DNA of 29,152 nucleotides, from assembly GCA_025996865.1 (NCBI GenBank), contig BNTV01000058.1, forward strand, positions 1 through 29,152, written 5' to 3'. The notes under the pieces were generated by a model that was given only the letters and a program-made list of their open reading frames with translations, did not search any database and was not told where the DNA came from. Both the position numbers and the translations under genes were made by a program. Below, piece after piece: positions 8,384 to 16,084 of the stretch; within the stretch, counting starts at the first letter, position 1, and each line of letters begins with the position of its first letter. The stretch is from Bacteroidia bacterium (GTDB lineage: Bacteria; Bacteroidota; Bacteroidia; Bacteroidales; Azobacteroidaceae).

Positions 8384-9642
8384 TCTAAAACTAAAACATT
8401 TTCAGATAATTCAATACTATGTCTGTTTTTTAAGGATTTCCACTTTGTCCCTCTGGAACGAATCTTATAGATTTCGTAATTATTGAATCCAACGCTTTTT
8501 GAAATATTACCCAGTATTTCTGTCGTGGGGACATAGACGCCATAAGGCGCCGAATCTCCCAATATTAGATATGCTTTGCTATTTGGAGATAAAACTCTTT
8601 TTATTTCTTTAAGTACATCATACATATCCTCAAAATAATGCATCATTAGGATATCAAAACTTTTTTTCCCTTTTCTGCCTTTTGCAATATTTTTGATTTG
8701 GATATATTTTCCGGATAAATCAGAGAATACAGATTCATTTACTTGTGCAAATTCAGAACGACCAAAAGCATCAATGTCAAATTCCGATTCTTTATAGTGG
8801 GTTGTTGCACCGGTAACAAGATTTTTTCTGACCTTTGTTGTTATGTCGTTCCAATTGTTTGTTATATCAAAGAAATGGGTATGCACTTTCGATACCTCGC
8901 CATAATCAAGATTATTTAAATAGGGCGGGGATGTAATGCAAACATTACAAGATGATTCTTCGATTTGTTCATTTACGTGCCTGGAATCCTGTAAATAAAT
9001 ATCCGATGTACAAGAAATCTCTTTTAGTGGTTTTATATCCAAAAGCATTTGAGCAACAGTTGCGTGAAATTTTTCCCATGGTTGTCCCCCATTTGCCAGT
9101 GTTTTCGACCTTGAAATATATGGAATTGCAATAGGATGAATACCCGATTTATGCATTGTTTGGCTCAATGCCAATTTTAAGAACAAACGTATTTTTTCCG
9201 ATTGAATTTCTGCTAATCCATTTTTAATAAGGTACAACACTTTTAGCGTTTCGGGTGTATATAACGTTTGCAATAATGGATGTGAATCTTTTTCCAAGTC
9301 AAAATTGCTTAGGTTGTCTTTTACATATACATCCAATTCCCTTAGATTTTTTTCGCACTGTATCTCATCAATATCCCAATTTAATTTGGCTTTAATAACA
9401 TCCATCATGAATTCTTGCCCTTCATTGCCTACAGCTTTAACATTTTTCTTTTGAGAAGAGACCAATGTAGTCCCACATCCGGCAAATGGCTCAAAAACAA
9501 CAGGTTTCTTATTGTTTGTTTCTTCATCAAGTATTGAATCAACAAACTTATAAGAAAATCCTGCGGTAAATTTATACCAATTATGTACAGGGCTATAAAA
9601 ATTGTCCTTAGCGGACCCTATTTCCGAATGAAGGAAGTTCAT
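8380..9642 (-). CDS. DNA methyltransferase (SPPY type), first gene of the defence-like cassette
   Basis: The 420-aa protein contains the AdoMet-binding motif I VFEPFAGCGTT (49-59) and the catalytic motif IV TSPPY (237-241), placed after motif I. SPPY is typical of N4-cytosine and some N6-adenine DNA methyltransferases. About 180 residues between motifs I and IV could hold the target recognition part. The C-terminal stretch (DILMMHYFEDMYDVLKEI, YLILGDSAPYG) continues the Rossmann-like fold. It opens a four-gene operon, so it probably marks self DNA while the ATPase and PIN protein act on unmarked DNA; this is inference. The 121-bp gap upstream, between it and the GH36 stop codon, must hold the operon's promoter, but no clear TAnnTTTG box is visible there. 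Confidence 0.8.
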   Translation of the reverse strand: MNFLHSEIGSAKDNFYSPVHNWYKFTAGFSYKFVDSILDEETNNKKPVVFEPFAGCGTTLVSSQKKNVKAVGNEGQEFMMDVIKAKLNWDIDEIQCEKNLRELDVYVKDNLSNFDLEKDSHPLLQTLYTPETLKVLYLIKNGLAEIQSEKIRLFLKLALSQTMHKSGIHPIAIPYISRSKTLANGGQPWEKFHATVAQMLLDIKPLKEISCTSDIYLQDSRHVNEQIEESSCNVCITSPPYLNNLDYGEVSKVHTHFFDITNNWNDITTKVRKNLVTGATTHYKESEFDIDAFGRSEFAQVNESVFSDLSGKYIQIKNIAKGRKGKKSFDILMMHYFEDMYDVLKEIKRVLSPNSKAYLILGDSAPYGVYVPTTEILGNISKSVGFNNYEIYKIRSRGTKWKSLKNRHSIELSENVLVLE

Positions 9643-9763
9643 TTATATATATTTTGTATTAATCATTGATTTATATCAAACTCTTTAATTATAACGTGCA
9701 AAACATCCTTTTATTTCCTTCGTCAGGCGGAAATTATGGTATAACATGACACTCCCCTTCATT

Positions 9764-11926
9764 TCAAAGTAGCGGTTCTCCCGTCTCCGTTATTTCTATC
9801 AAATGGCTTACGGTATGGCTGGCCGAAAACACGGGGATTCCCACTTTCATCAGGTATTCGCCGGAATATTTCTTATTGTTGCATGACAGACTTGATTTCA
9901 CTCCGGGCAACAGATTTATCTCTTTCAACTCGTATTCTTTATCGGGATTCAAGCCGGCAAGCCGTAAGGGTTGATTTTTTTCCGCATAACGGGGATGAAT
10001 ATCGAAGGCAAACAAAACGGATTTTTTACCGCTTTCTTCCACGTACATTACCGCAGCATGGTCGCTTTCGCAGGGCGATGCAAGGCGATACATATCCCCA
10101 TCCAACAGGGTGCTTTCCAAGCGTTTGAAATTTCCTACCGCTTCGCGGCAAAATTGCTGTTCTTCCGGTTTCAAGTCGTTCATGCGGATGTCAAAGCCGA
10201 GTTTGCACATCATGGCTACGTCCGTGCGGAATTTCACCGGCTGCTTACCCCAGGTTGTTACGTGAGCCGCTATTGATTTCGACGGAAAAAAATGGGAATA
10301 GCCCCATTGTATGAATATTCTTTCAACGGCGTCGGTATTGTCGCTCGGCCAAAATTCGGTGAAATATTTCAATGCCTCGTAGTCGCTTCGACCGCCGCCG
10401 CCGGAACACAACATCATCGGTAAATCGGGATATTTTTGTTTTATCCGTTCAAGCACCTTATATAAACCGCGGACATGTTCAATGTAGAGGTGCGACTGTT
10501 TGTCCTTCAGGTAAGGAGAATAAATATTTGTTATCGGGCTGTTGCAGTCCCATTTGAAATAGGCGATGCCGGGATATTTGGTCATCAGATTGTCCACGAT
10601 ACCGAAGACGAAGTTCTGGACGGCCGGATTGCTCAAGTCAAGTACCATCTGGTTGCGGAAATAATATTCGTCGCGGTTGGGGAGATGAATAACCCAGTCC
10701 TTATGTTTCTCGTACAGTTCACTTTTGGGATTTACCATTTCCGGCTCAATCCATATTCCGAACTTGATTCCTTTTTGGGTTGCTTCTTCAACCAGTTTTC
10801 CGACGCCGAGCGGCAATTTCTCTTTCGTTTCCTCCCAGTCTCCCAGTCCCTGTCTATCGCTGCTGCGGGGGTACTTGTTGGCGAACCAGCCGTCGTCGAG
10901 CAGAAACATATCAACGCCCAGTTTGACCGCCTCGTCCATAATCGTAATGAGTTTGTCTTCATTGAAATTAAAATAAGTCGCTTCCCAGTTGTTCAGCAAG
11001 GTAAAACGTGTTTTTTCGCCATCCTTGAGTTGAAATTTACGCGCCCACTTGTGGAAATTGCGGCTTGCTTTGCCTTTTCCTTCCGAACTGTAGGTGAATA
11101 TAAATTCCGGTGTACGGAATATTTCGCCCGGCTGCAGCGAGTATTCCGATGCAAAGGGGTTGATGCCCGAAATGATTCGCAGTTTGTTTTCCTGGTCAAC
11201 TTCAAACGTAAAACGGAAATTTCCCGTCCATCCGATTGTTCCGAAAAGTACATCTCCGCTGTTTTCGCGTGCGGATTCATTCAACGATAAGAGGAAGAAC
11301 GGACTGCAAAACATGTCGGCGCGGCTTCCGAGCTTCGTATCCAGCATTTTTTTTCCAAAGGTCAGGGGATTTTCGCTCATGTTCACTTCATGCGCCCAAT
11401 CGCCGGTAAACTCCGTAAGATGATATTTGCCGGCATTCAGGTGAAGCATCGACGAGGCGTAATTATATAAGGTAAGCGGTTTTTTTTCATGGTGCGTTAT
11501 TTCGGAATGAGTCTTTATGATATCTTCCTTGTTGTATGCCGTGAAGTACAGTTTTACATCCACCGGATATTTGTCGTCACGCAAAAGAATGACCGTTTCT
11601 GTAACATCCTGTTGAAGCTGTTTGGTCTCGTGCGAAACATATTTGAGCAGCAGTGAGGGATTGCCGTCGCCATGCAGTACGCGGATTGCCGGTTCGAAAT
11701 AATCTTCCATACCGTTCGTTATGTAAGCCTCGCCCAGGTTGGGCAGGTAAACGAAATCCCGGCTATGTTCCAGTCTTTTCCCGATATAAGTCTGATACAG
11801 GCGACCATTATCGCCGATTCGGTAAACCAAACCGACATTGTCGGTTGTAATTTGAATAGCATTTTGCCCGTTTACGTTCAGCAAACAGATAAATAAATTG
11901 ATAAGAACGAAACATTTAGTTTTCAT
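9764..11926 (-). CDS. Secreted GH36 alpha-galactosidase
   Basis: The 720-aa product starts with a signal peptide (about 1-20, ending NVNGQ) and has the three-part GH36 layout: N-terminal beta-sandwich (to about 300), TIM barrel and C-terminal beta domain. FLLDDGWF (341-348) and IWIEPEMV are family blocks. The expected nucleophile is Asp460 in YFKWDCN and the acid/base is Asp529 in WPSDNTDA. The enzyme releases alpha-linked galactose from raffinose-type sugars, galactomannan or glycan ends. It points the same way as the GH95 and GH35 genes, from which it is now separated by the 4.6-kb methyltransferase-PIN cassette, so the three were probably once neighbours. Confidence 0.93.
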   Translation of the reverse strand: MKTKCFVLINLFICLLNVNGQNAIQITTDNVGLVYRIGDNGRLYQTYIGKRLEHSRDFVYLPNLGEAYITNGMEDYFEPAIRVLHGDGNPSLLLKYVSHETKQLQQDVTETVILLRDDKYPVDVKLYFTAYNKEDIIKTHSEITHHEKKPLTLYNYASSMLHLNAGKYHLTEFTGDWAHEVNMSENPLTFGKKMLDTKLGSRADMFCSPFFLLSLNESARENSGDVLFGTIGWTGNFRFTFEVDQENKLRIISGINPFASEYSLQPGEIFRTPEFIFTYSSEGKGKASRNFHKWARKFQLKDGEKTRFTLLNNWEATYFNFNEDKLITIMDEAVKLGVDMFLLDDGWFANKYPRSSDRQGLGDWEETKEKLPLGVGKLVEEATQKGIKFGIWIEPEMVNPKSELYEKHKDWVIHLPNRDEYYFRNQMVLDLSNPAVQNFVFGIVDNLMTKYPGIAYFKWDCNSPITNIYSPYLKDKQSHLYIEHVRGLYKVLERIKQKYPDLPMMLCSGGGGRSDYEALKYFTEFWPSDNTDAVERIFIQWGYSHFFPSKSIAAHVTTWGKQPVKFRTDVAMMCKLGFDIRMNDLKPEEQQFCREAVGNFKRLESTLLDGDMYRLASPCESDHAAVMYVEESGKKSVLFAFDIHPRYAEKNQPLRLAGLNPDKEYELKEINLLPGVKSSLSCNNKKYSGEYLMKVGIPVFSASHTVSHLIEITETGEPLL

Positions 11927-11955
11927 AATATTTTTTTGAAGTTATTAATTGCATA

Positions 11956-11963
11956 CAAAGGTA
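11956..11963 (-). promoter_or_regulatory. -7 promoter box for the GH36 gene
   Basis: On the minus strand TACCTTTG matches TAnnTTTG and ends about 30 nt before the GH36 start codon. No convincing TTTG -33 element is seen at the usual 19-21 nt spacing. The upstream part runs into the COG2865 remnant, so the promoter region may have been reshaped by the rearrangement there. Confidence 0.4.
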
Positions 11964-11964
11964 A

Positions 11965-12168
11965 AAAAACTTTTCCAATGTTAGCGATTACCGTAACTTG
12001 GTGATAGCTGAATCCATGCGGGTAATGGGTTTTGTAAATCGTTTAAACAGAGGAATAGAAACTGCTCAAGCGGATTTGAGGGACAATGGAAATGAGCCGG
12101 CCAAGTTTGATTTGAAAACTTTAGGCGTATTTGGCGTGATTATCAAAGAGAAACCTATTGAAGTTTAG
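11965..12168 (+). pseudogene. C-terminal remnant of a COG2865-type (AlbA_2 / divergent AAA-4) regulator
   Basis: A frame open from 11965 to the TAG at 12166-12168 encodes DYRNLVIAESMRVMGFVN, then RLNRGIETAQADLRDNGNEP. It closely resembles the conserved C-terminal end of COG2865 predicted transcriptional regulators / ATP-dependent helicase-like proteins (the NPxIAEAM ... GFVNRFGRGI ... ENGNP pattern). There is no upstream coding region: the sequence to the left is the GH36 promoter region and start. It is therefore a truncated gene left by a deletion or by insertion of the neighbouring DNA. After its stop a further short open stretch (12171-12230, EYVGSLKTGGYQIID) may be a piece of yet another gene. 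Confidence 0.6.
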
Positions 12169-12252
12169 TAGAATATGTTGGCTCTCTTAAAACGGGAGGT
12201 TATCAAATTATTGATAGTAATAAACAATAAAAATGACGATATAACCCGATAA

Positions 12253-12480
12253 CATGTTTTATTTGAAACTGAAATTTCTACCACGCAGATTGATTTGAAA
12301 GATAAGGGACAACGAAAGATTTGCGGGTGCATGATAAGTAAAGATATTGGGATGTATAATACCTGCCGCCACCATTGTGTTTATTGCTATGCGAATACCT
12401 CAAAGTCCGTTGTGGAAAAGAACAGTTTGTTGTATAATGAAGATAGAGAGAGTATTATTGGAAAAATAAATAACGAATAA
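12253..12480 (+). pseudogene. C-terminal remnant of a DUF1848-like iron-sulfur protein
   Basis: A frame opening after the TAA at 12250-12252 and ending at 12480 contains [18 protein letters not shown], then [17 protein letters not shown]. This matches the conserved C-terminus of DUF1848 proteins, where a CxxxCxxC cluster resembles the radical-SAM iron-sulfur site. A full protein is about 300 aa; only some 75 codons remain and there is no plausible start, so it is a 5'-truncated relic. The ATT-TG start-like codon at 12295 would give an isolated Cys-rich tail. The remnant follows the COG2865 relic directly, so this is a small gene graveyard. Confidence 0.6.
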
Positions 12481-12493
12481 TTATTGTTGCCCG

Positions 12494-12540
12494 GTACAGT
12501 AATTCCTGTACTCCGTATTGGCTGAGGAAATTCTTCCTCA
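12494..12540. repeat. Two small hairpins between gene relic and terminator
   Basis: GTACAG (12494-12499) pairs with CTGTAC (12506-12511), and TGAGGAA (12523-12529) pairs with TTCCTCA (12534-12540) across a 4-nt loop. The pair lies in the gap 12481-12690, which holds no gene. They may be parts of a small RNA structure or leftovers of an element; no function is evident. Confidence 0.5.
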
Positions 12541-12571
12541 ATTATTAAATAAAGTCCACAGAAGTCATTGC

Positions 12572-12612
12572 AAAAGAGAAAGTAGCTTTTTTAAGCCGCT
12601 TTCTCTTTTTTT
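12572..12612 (+). terminator. Rho-independent terminator before paaK
   Basis: AAAAGAGAAAG (12572-12582) pairs with CTTTCTCTTTT (12599-12609), with an inner GCTT/AAGC stem and a TTTT loop, followed by a T run to 12612. It would end plus-strand transcripts coming from the relic genes upstream and separate them from paaK. Because both outer arms are A- and T-rich, some activity on the minus strand is possible. Confidence 0.75.
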
Positions 12613-12690
12613 CTTTCAATTTATTTCATTTTCTGATTTTTTTGTATTTATTTTGCAATCTTTAATCCGATAATATAATCAACGAAAAAA

Positions 12691-13992
12691 ATGATTTGGA
12701 ACGAAACAATGGAATGCATGTCTCGCGAAGATATGCGTAAACTTCAGGGAATCCGTCTGAAAAGAACGGTAGAACGAGTGTATCATAACTGTGAGCCGTA
12801 TCGGAAACGCATGCAGGAAAAGGGAGTGACGCCGAATGATATTCAAACAATCGACGACATTGCCAAACTGCCCTTTACCTCGAAAAGCGACCTGCGGGAT
12901 TATTATCCCTTTGGCTTGTTGAGCGTTCCGATGTCGGAAATTGTCCGTTTGCAAGCGTCTTCGGGTACAACCGGCAAACCGATTGTGGTCGGATACACTC
13001 GCAACGATTTGAATATCTGGGGAGAAGTTGGCGCCCGTTGTTTTACGTCCTACGGATTAGGGAAAAACGATGTGGTGCAAGTTTCTTACGGATATGGTTT
13101 GTTTACCGGTGGTTTGGGTGCACATGCAGCCGTTGAAACCATTGGTGGAGCCGTACTTCCCATGTCGAGCGGAAACACGGAAAAGCAAATCATGCTGATG
13201 CATGATTTTGGATCTGTAGGTTTGGCTTGTACGCCTTCGTATGCTTTGTATTTGGCTGATGCATTACTGGATTCGAAAATCCCCCGCGAAGAATTTAAGT
13301 TAAAGATAGGCGCTTTCGGCGCCGAACCTTGGACGGAAGGTATGCGGAAAGAACTACAGGAAAAATTGGGAATCAAAGCGTATGATTTATACGGATTGAC
13401 CGAGATTATCGGCCCGGGCGTCGGCCATGAATGTGAGTATCAGGATGGTACGCATTTGTGCGAAGATCATTTTTATCCGGAAATTGTGGATCCTGTGACC
13501 GGCGAACCTTTGCCTCCGGGTGCAACCGGCGAATTGGTTTTCTCAACCATCACCAAAGAAGGTATGCCTCTATTGCGTTTTCGCACCCGCGATTTGACGA
13601 GTCTGAATTACGAAACTTGCCGGTGCGGCCGCACTTCCGTCAGGATGTCGCGGATTTTGGGACGTTGCGATGATATGTTGATTATCAGGGGTGTAAACGT
13701 TTTTCCATCGCAAGTGGAATCCGTGATTTGCGAAATACCGCAATTAGAACCGCATTATCTGCTGATTGTTGACCGTATTAACAATCTGGACTCTTTTGAA
13801 GTGCAAGTCGAGGTGAAAGATGCGTTTTTCTCCGATGAAATGTCCAAATTGATGGAATTGAAAAAGTACATCAGTCATCGCTTACAGAGCGTATTGGGAA
13901 TTTCTCCCGATGTAAAATTGGTGGAACCGCGTAGCATCGAACGCAGCCAGGGGAAAGCCAAACGAGTTATTGACAAGAGGATGTTGAAATAG
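12691..13992 (+). CDS. paaK: Phenylacetate-CoA ligase family protein
   Basis: The 433-aa protein is an adenylate-forming CoA ligase of the PaaK type and of the usual length. The ATP/AMP motif ASSGTTGKP spans 89-97, YGLTE lies at 234-238, a His/Cys group follows (GHECEY, HLCED, CRCGR) and the C-terminal domain ends in the KAKRVIDKR segment with the adenylation Lys. PaaK activates aryl acids such as phenylacetate to CoA thioesters. In Bacteroidales it is often beside iorAB and an ACT-domain gene; here only the ACT gene is present. In that setting it more likely takes part in ATP-conserving fermentation of aromatic amino acids, or the reverse, than in aerobic phenylacetate breakdown; this is inference. 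The start fits the usual MIWN-ECMSRE N-terminus. Confidence 0.9.
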   Translation: MIWNETMECMSREDMRKLQGIRLKRTVERVYHNCEPYRKRMQEKGVTPNDIQTIDDIAKLPFTSKSDLRDYYPFGLLSVPMSEIVRLQASSGTTGKPIVVGYTRNDLNIWGEVGARCFTSYGLGKNDVVQVSYGYGLFTGGLGAHAAVETIGGAVLPMSSGNTEKQIMLMHDFGSVGLACTPSYALYLADALLDSKIPREEFKLKIGAFGAEPWTEGMRKELQEKLGIKAYDLYGLTEIIGPGVGHECEYQDGTHLCEDHFYPEIVDPVTGEPLPPGATGELVFSTITKEGMPLLRFRTRDLTSLNYETCRCGRTSVRMSRILGRCDDMLIIRGVNVFPSQVESVICEIPQLEPHYLLIVDRINNLDSFEVQVEVKDAFFSDEMSKLMELKKYISHRLQSVLGISPDVKLVEPRSIERSQGKAKRVIDKRMLK

Positions 13993-14003
13993 TTAATAAA
14001 CAT

Positions 14004-14034
14004 GGATTGCTTCGGGCAAAGCCCGAAGCAATCC
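14004..14034. repeat. Perfect 14-bp inverted repeat between paaK and the ACT gene
   Basis: GGATTGCTTCGGGC (14004-14017) and GCCCGAAGCAATCC (14021-14034) flank an AAA loop. The GAAGCAATCC end is the same core as in the element at 24353-24380. A strong hairpin in the 62-bp gap of a two-gene unit could stabilise or attenuate the transcript, but there is no T-run behind it, so it is not a typical terminator. Confidence 0.85.
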
Positions 14035-14054
14035 GAAATTTGCAGTATTTATAT

Positions 14055-14480
14055 ATGTTAATCAAACAGTTATCTATTTTCTTAGAAAATAAAAAAGGCC
14101 GCTTTACCGAAGTAACCGGTCTGTTGGGAGCAGCAGGTATCAATATGACTGCTTTTACCGTTTCCGAAAATTCCGATTTCGGGATTTTACGGTTAATCGT
14201 TTCTGACCCCGAAGCTGCATGGAATGTGCTGAAAGAAAACCGCTACGCAGTGAGTATTACGGATGTGGTTTGTATTCAAATGCCGGATAATCCGGGCGCT
14301 TTGGCAAAAGTAATGGATATTATTACGAATGCCGGAATTTTTATCGAATACATGTATGCCTTTTCATCGGGAAAAATTGCAATGGGCATTATCCGTCCGG
14401 ATAATATAGAGAAAACCGTTGAAGTTTTGTCTCAAAATAAAGTGGAATTATTGGCTACGAGCGAATTATTTTCATTGTAA
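14055..14480 (+). CDS. Tandem ACT-domain amino-acid-binding protein
   Basis: The frame is open from 14007, but that part overlaps the inverted repeat; the ATG at 14055 gives a clean 141-aa protein starting MLIKQLSIFLENKKGR. Two ACT domains follow one another (about 3-68 and 70-138), with the typical GRFTEVTGLLGAAGIN and DNPGALAKVMDIITNAG patterns. ACT domains bind amino acids and regulate metabolic enzymes. It follows paaK on the same strand, as in many Bacteroidetes genomes, and probably senses an aromatic or branched-chain amino acid for this pathway. It ends 73 nt before bamD, whose own promoter lies in that gap. Confidence 0.85.
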   Translation: MLIKQLSIFLENKKGRFTEVTGLLGAAGINMTAFTVSENSDFGILRLIVSDPEAAWNVLKENRYAVSITDVVCIQMPDNPGALAKVMDIITNAGIFIEYMYAFSSGKIAMGIIRPDNIEKTVEVLSQNKVELLATSELFSL

Positions 14481-14526
14481 TTTTGATAAAAAAGTTTAAA
14501 TCTTTTTCTATGTCAAAGGGATTGAC

Positions 14527-14534
14527 TACTTTTG
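14527..14534 (+). promoter_or_regulatory. -7 promoter box upstream of bamD
   Basis: TACTTTTG matches TAnnTTTG and lies 19 nt before the bamD ATG. A T-rich stretch (14502-14507) stands where the -33 element is expected, but without the consensus G. It would drive the bamD-rpoZ-DUF4293-permease unit with a very short leader. Confidence 0.5.
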
Positions 14535-14553
14535 TAGCCAAATTAAATGAGGT

Positions 14554-15372
14554 ATGAAATCTAAAATCGTAGGCATTTTCCTTTTTTCAATCCTGTTGGT
14601 TTCTTGTGGAGAATACAATAAAGTGTTGAAATTGACCGATATTGATCAAAAATTCGAATATGCCAAAAGGTATTTCGACGAAGGTAAATTCAGTCGTTCA
14701 GCGACCTTGTTGGAAGAAGTTGTGCAGATGAGAAAAGGCTCTTCCCGCGGGGAAGAAGCGCTTTATTTGCTGGCGCAGAGTTATTATGGAATGAAAGATT
14801 ATCTGACGGCATCCGAGTATTTTTCTACCTATTTTAAAACCTACTCCAAAGGGGAATATGCCGAATTATCCCGCTATTATTCGGCCTACGGTTTATTTTT
14901 GGAGTCGCCCGACTCGCGGTTGGATCAGTCGCAAACGTTCAAGGCGATGGATCAATTTCAGGATTTCATAGAACTTTATCCGCAAAGCGAACGAAAAGAA
15001 GAAGCGCAAGAAATTCTGTTCCAGTTGCAAGAAAAATTAGCTTCGAAAGAACTGTTGACTGTCCGTCTCTATTACAATTTGGGCAATTATCTGATTTATC
15101 CTTTCCCCGGCGGAAATTATCTGTCTTGTGTGATTACGGCGCAAAACGCCATGCGTTCGTATCCTTTCAGCAAATACCGTGAAGAATTTATGTACTACAC
15201 TTTCAAGTCGAAATACGAAATGGCGATGCACAGTGTGGATGAAAAGAAGGATTTCCGTTACCGCGATGTGGTGGATGAATATTATTCTTACGTCAACGAA
15301 TATCCGGAAGGAAAATATATAAAGGAAATTAAACGACTCTATCAAAACGTCGATAACGAATTAAAACAATAA
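14554..15372 (+). CDS. bamD: Outer membrane assembly lipoprotein BamD
   Basis: The 272-aa protein has a lipoprotein signal peptide with the lipobox LVSC (Cys18) followed by TPR-like helical repeats from about residue 35 to 265 (FEYAKRYFDEGKFSRSATLL, YLLAQSYYGMKDYLTAS, and so on). This fits BamD/YfiO, the essential lipoprotein of the BAM complex that inserts beta-barrel proteins into the outer membrane; the length is in the usual range. It is the first gene of a compact unit: rpoZ begins 2 nt after its stop. Its pairing with the omega subunit gene is a common Bacteroidetes arrangement. Confidence 0.92.
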   Translation: MKSKIVGIFLFSILLVSCGEYNKVLKLTDIDQKFEYAKRYFDEGKFSRSATLLEEVVQMRKGSSRGEEALYLLAQSYYGMKDYLTASEYFSTYFKTYSKGEYAELSRYYSAYGLFLESPDSRLDQSQTFKAMDQFQDFIELYPQSERKEEAQEILFQLQEKLASKELLTVRLYYNLGNYLIYPFPGGNYLSCVITAQNAMRSYPFSKYREEFMYYTFKSKYEMAMHSVDEKKDFRYRDVVDEYYSYVNEYPEGKYIKEIKRLYQNVDNELKQ

Positions 15373-15374
15373 AT

Positions 15375-15716
15375 ATGGATTATAAAAAAACAGCAGCGCC
15401 GGAAAATACCATTACGCGCAATATGATAGGCATGGCCGAAGAAACCGGAAATGTATATGAAACCGTTCGCATCATCGGTAAACGCTCTAATGAAATTTCC
15501 GTTGATCTCAAACAGGAATTGGGCAAGAAATTGCAGGAGTTTTCTTCTGTAAATGATAGTTTGGAAGAAATTTTCGAAAACCGCGAACAAATTGAAATTT
15601 CCCGTTATTTCGAACGCTTGCCTAAACCGACGCTTATTGCAACCCAGGAGTTTTTAGATCATGAGATTTATTACCGGAATCCGGCGAGAGAAAAAGACAA
15701 GTTGGAAGAAATATGA
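15375..15716 (+). CDS. rpoZ: RNA polymerase omega subunit (Bacteroidetes type)
   Basis: The 113-aa protein carries the omega/Rpb6-type core (MAEETGNVYETVRIIGKRSN, EISVDLKQELGKKLQEF). The omega subunit helps fold and hold the beta' subunit in RNA polymerase. The gene lies between bamD (2 nt) and the DUF4293 gene (4-nt ATGA overlap at 15713-15716), as in many Bacteroidetes genomes. The C-terminal half (about 60-113) is less conserved and belongs to the phylum's longer variant. Confidence 0.85.
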   Translation: MDYKKTAAPENTITRNMIGMAEETGNVYETVRIIGKRSNEISVDLKQELGKKLQEFSSVNDSLEEIFENREQIEISRYFERLPKPTLIATQEFLDHEIYYRNPAREKDKLEEI

Positions 15717-16084
15717 TTCAGCGGATACAATCGGTCTATTTGTTCATCGTTTTTCTGTTGATGGCAGTCCTGTTTTTTTTGCCTGCGTCGGGAAATATAG
15801 GTGTTGATATATGGTCGTTTTTTTGTGCGCTTACCGGTGTAGCGGCATTGGGACTTATCTTCGCATATAAAAAGAGAAAACGCCAGATGTCTGCAAGTCT
15901 GTTTCTTGTATTATTGCTACTGTTATTTTTTGCGACTAATCTTCCGGCAGTATGTAAATTTGAACTTTCGGTTTCTTATTTTATACTTTTCATTCCTTTG
16001 GTTGCTGCGGGGTTTGCCTTTGCAGCCTATCGCGCTATCAAGAAAGACGAAAAATTAGTCCGTTCGCTCGACAGGTTAAGATGA
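15713..16084 (+). CDS. DUF4293 family membrane protein
   Basis: A 123-aa protein with four predicted membrane helices (about 8-24, 31-50, 60-79 and 84-104) and the characteristic start MIQRIQSVYLF of DUF4293. Its function is unknown. The start overlaps the rpoZ stop and its stop overlaps the next start, each in an ATGA, so translation is coupled in both directions. DUF4293 next to rpoZ is a typical Bacteroidetes pair, which supports the assignment. Confidence 0.85.
   Translation: MIQRIQSVYLFIVFLLMAVLFFLPASGNIGVDIWSFFCALTGVAALGLIFAYKKRKRQMSASLFLVLLLLLFFATNLPAVCKFELSVSYFILFIPLVAAGFAFAAYRAIKKDEKLVRSLDRLR

Noticed and set aside
4992..9642. Assignment to BREX, DISARM, Dnd or a simple VapBC module
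   Set aside because: The ATPase is much shorter than BrxC, there is no helicase, phosphatase (PglZ) or Dnd gene, and no small antitoxin is next to the PIN gene.
9643..9763. A 25-codon frame upstream of the methyltransferase gene
   Set aside because: It starts inside the GH36-cassette junction, has no coding signature or coupling, and is too short to support.
10475..11290. A 271-codon plus-strand frame opposite the GH36 gene
   Set aside because: It is antisense to conserved GH36 motifs and shows no recognisable domain.
12253..12480. A functional small iron-sulfur protein
   Set aside because: Only the C-terminal quarter of a DUF1848-like protein remains, and there is no good start codon.
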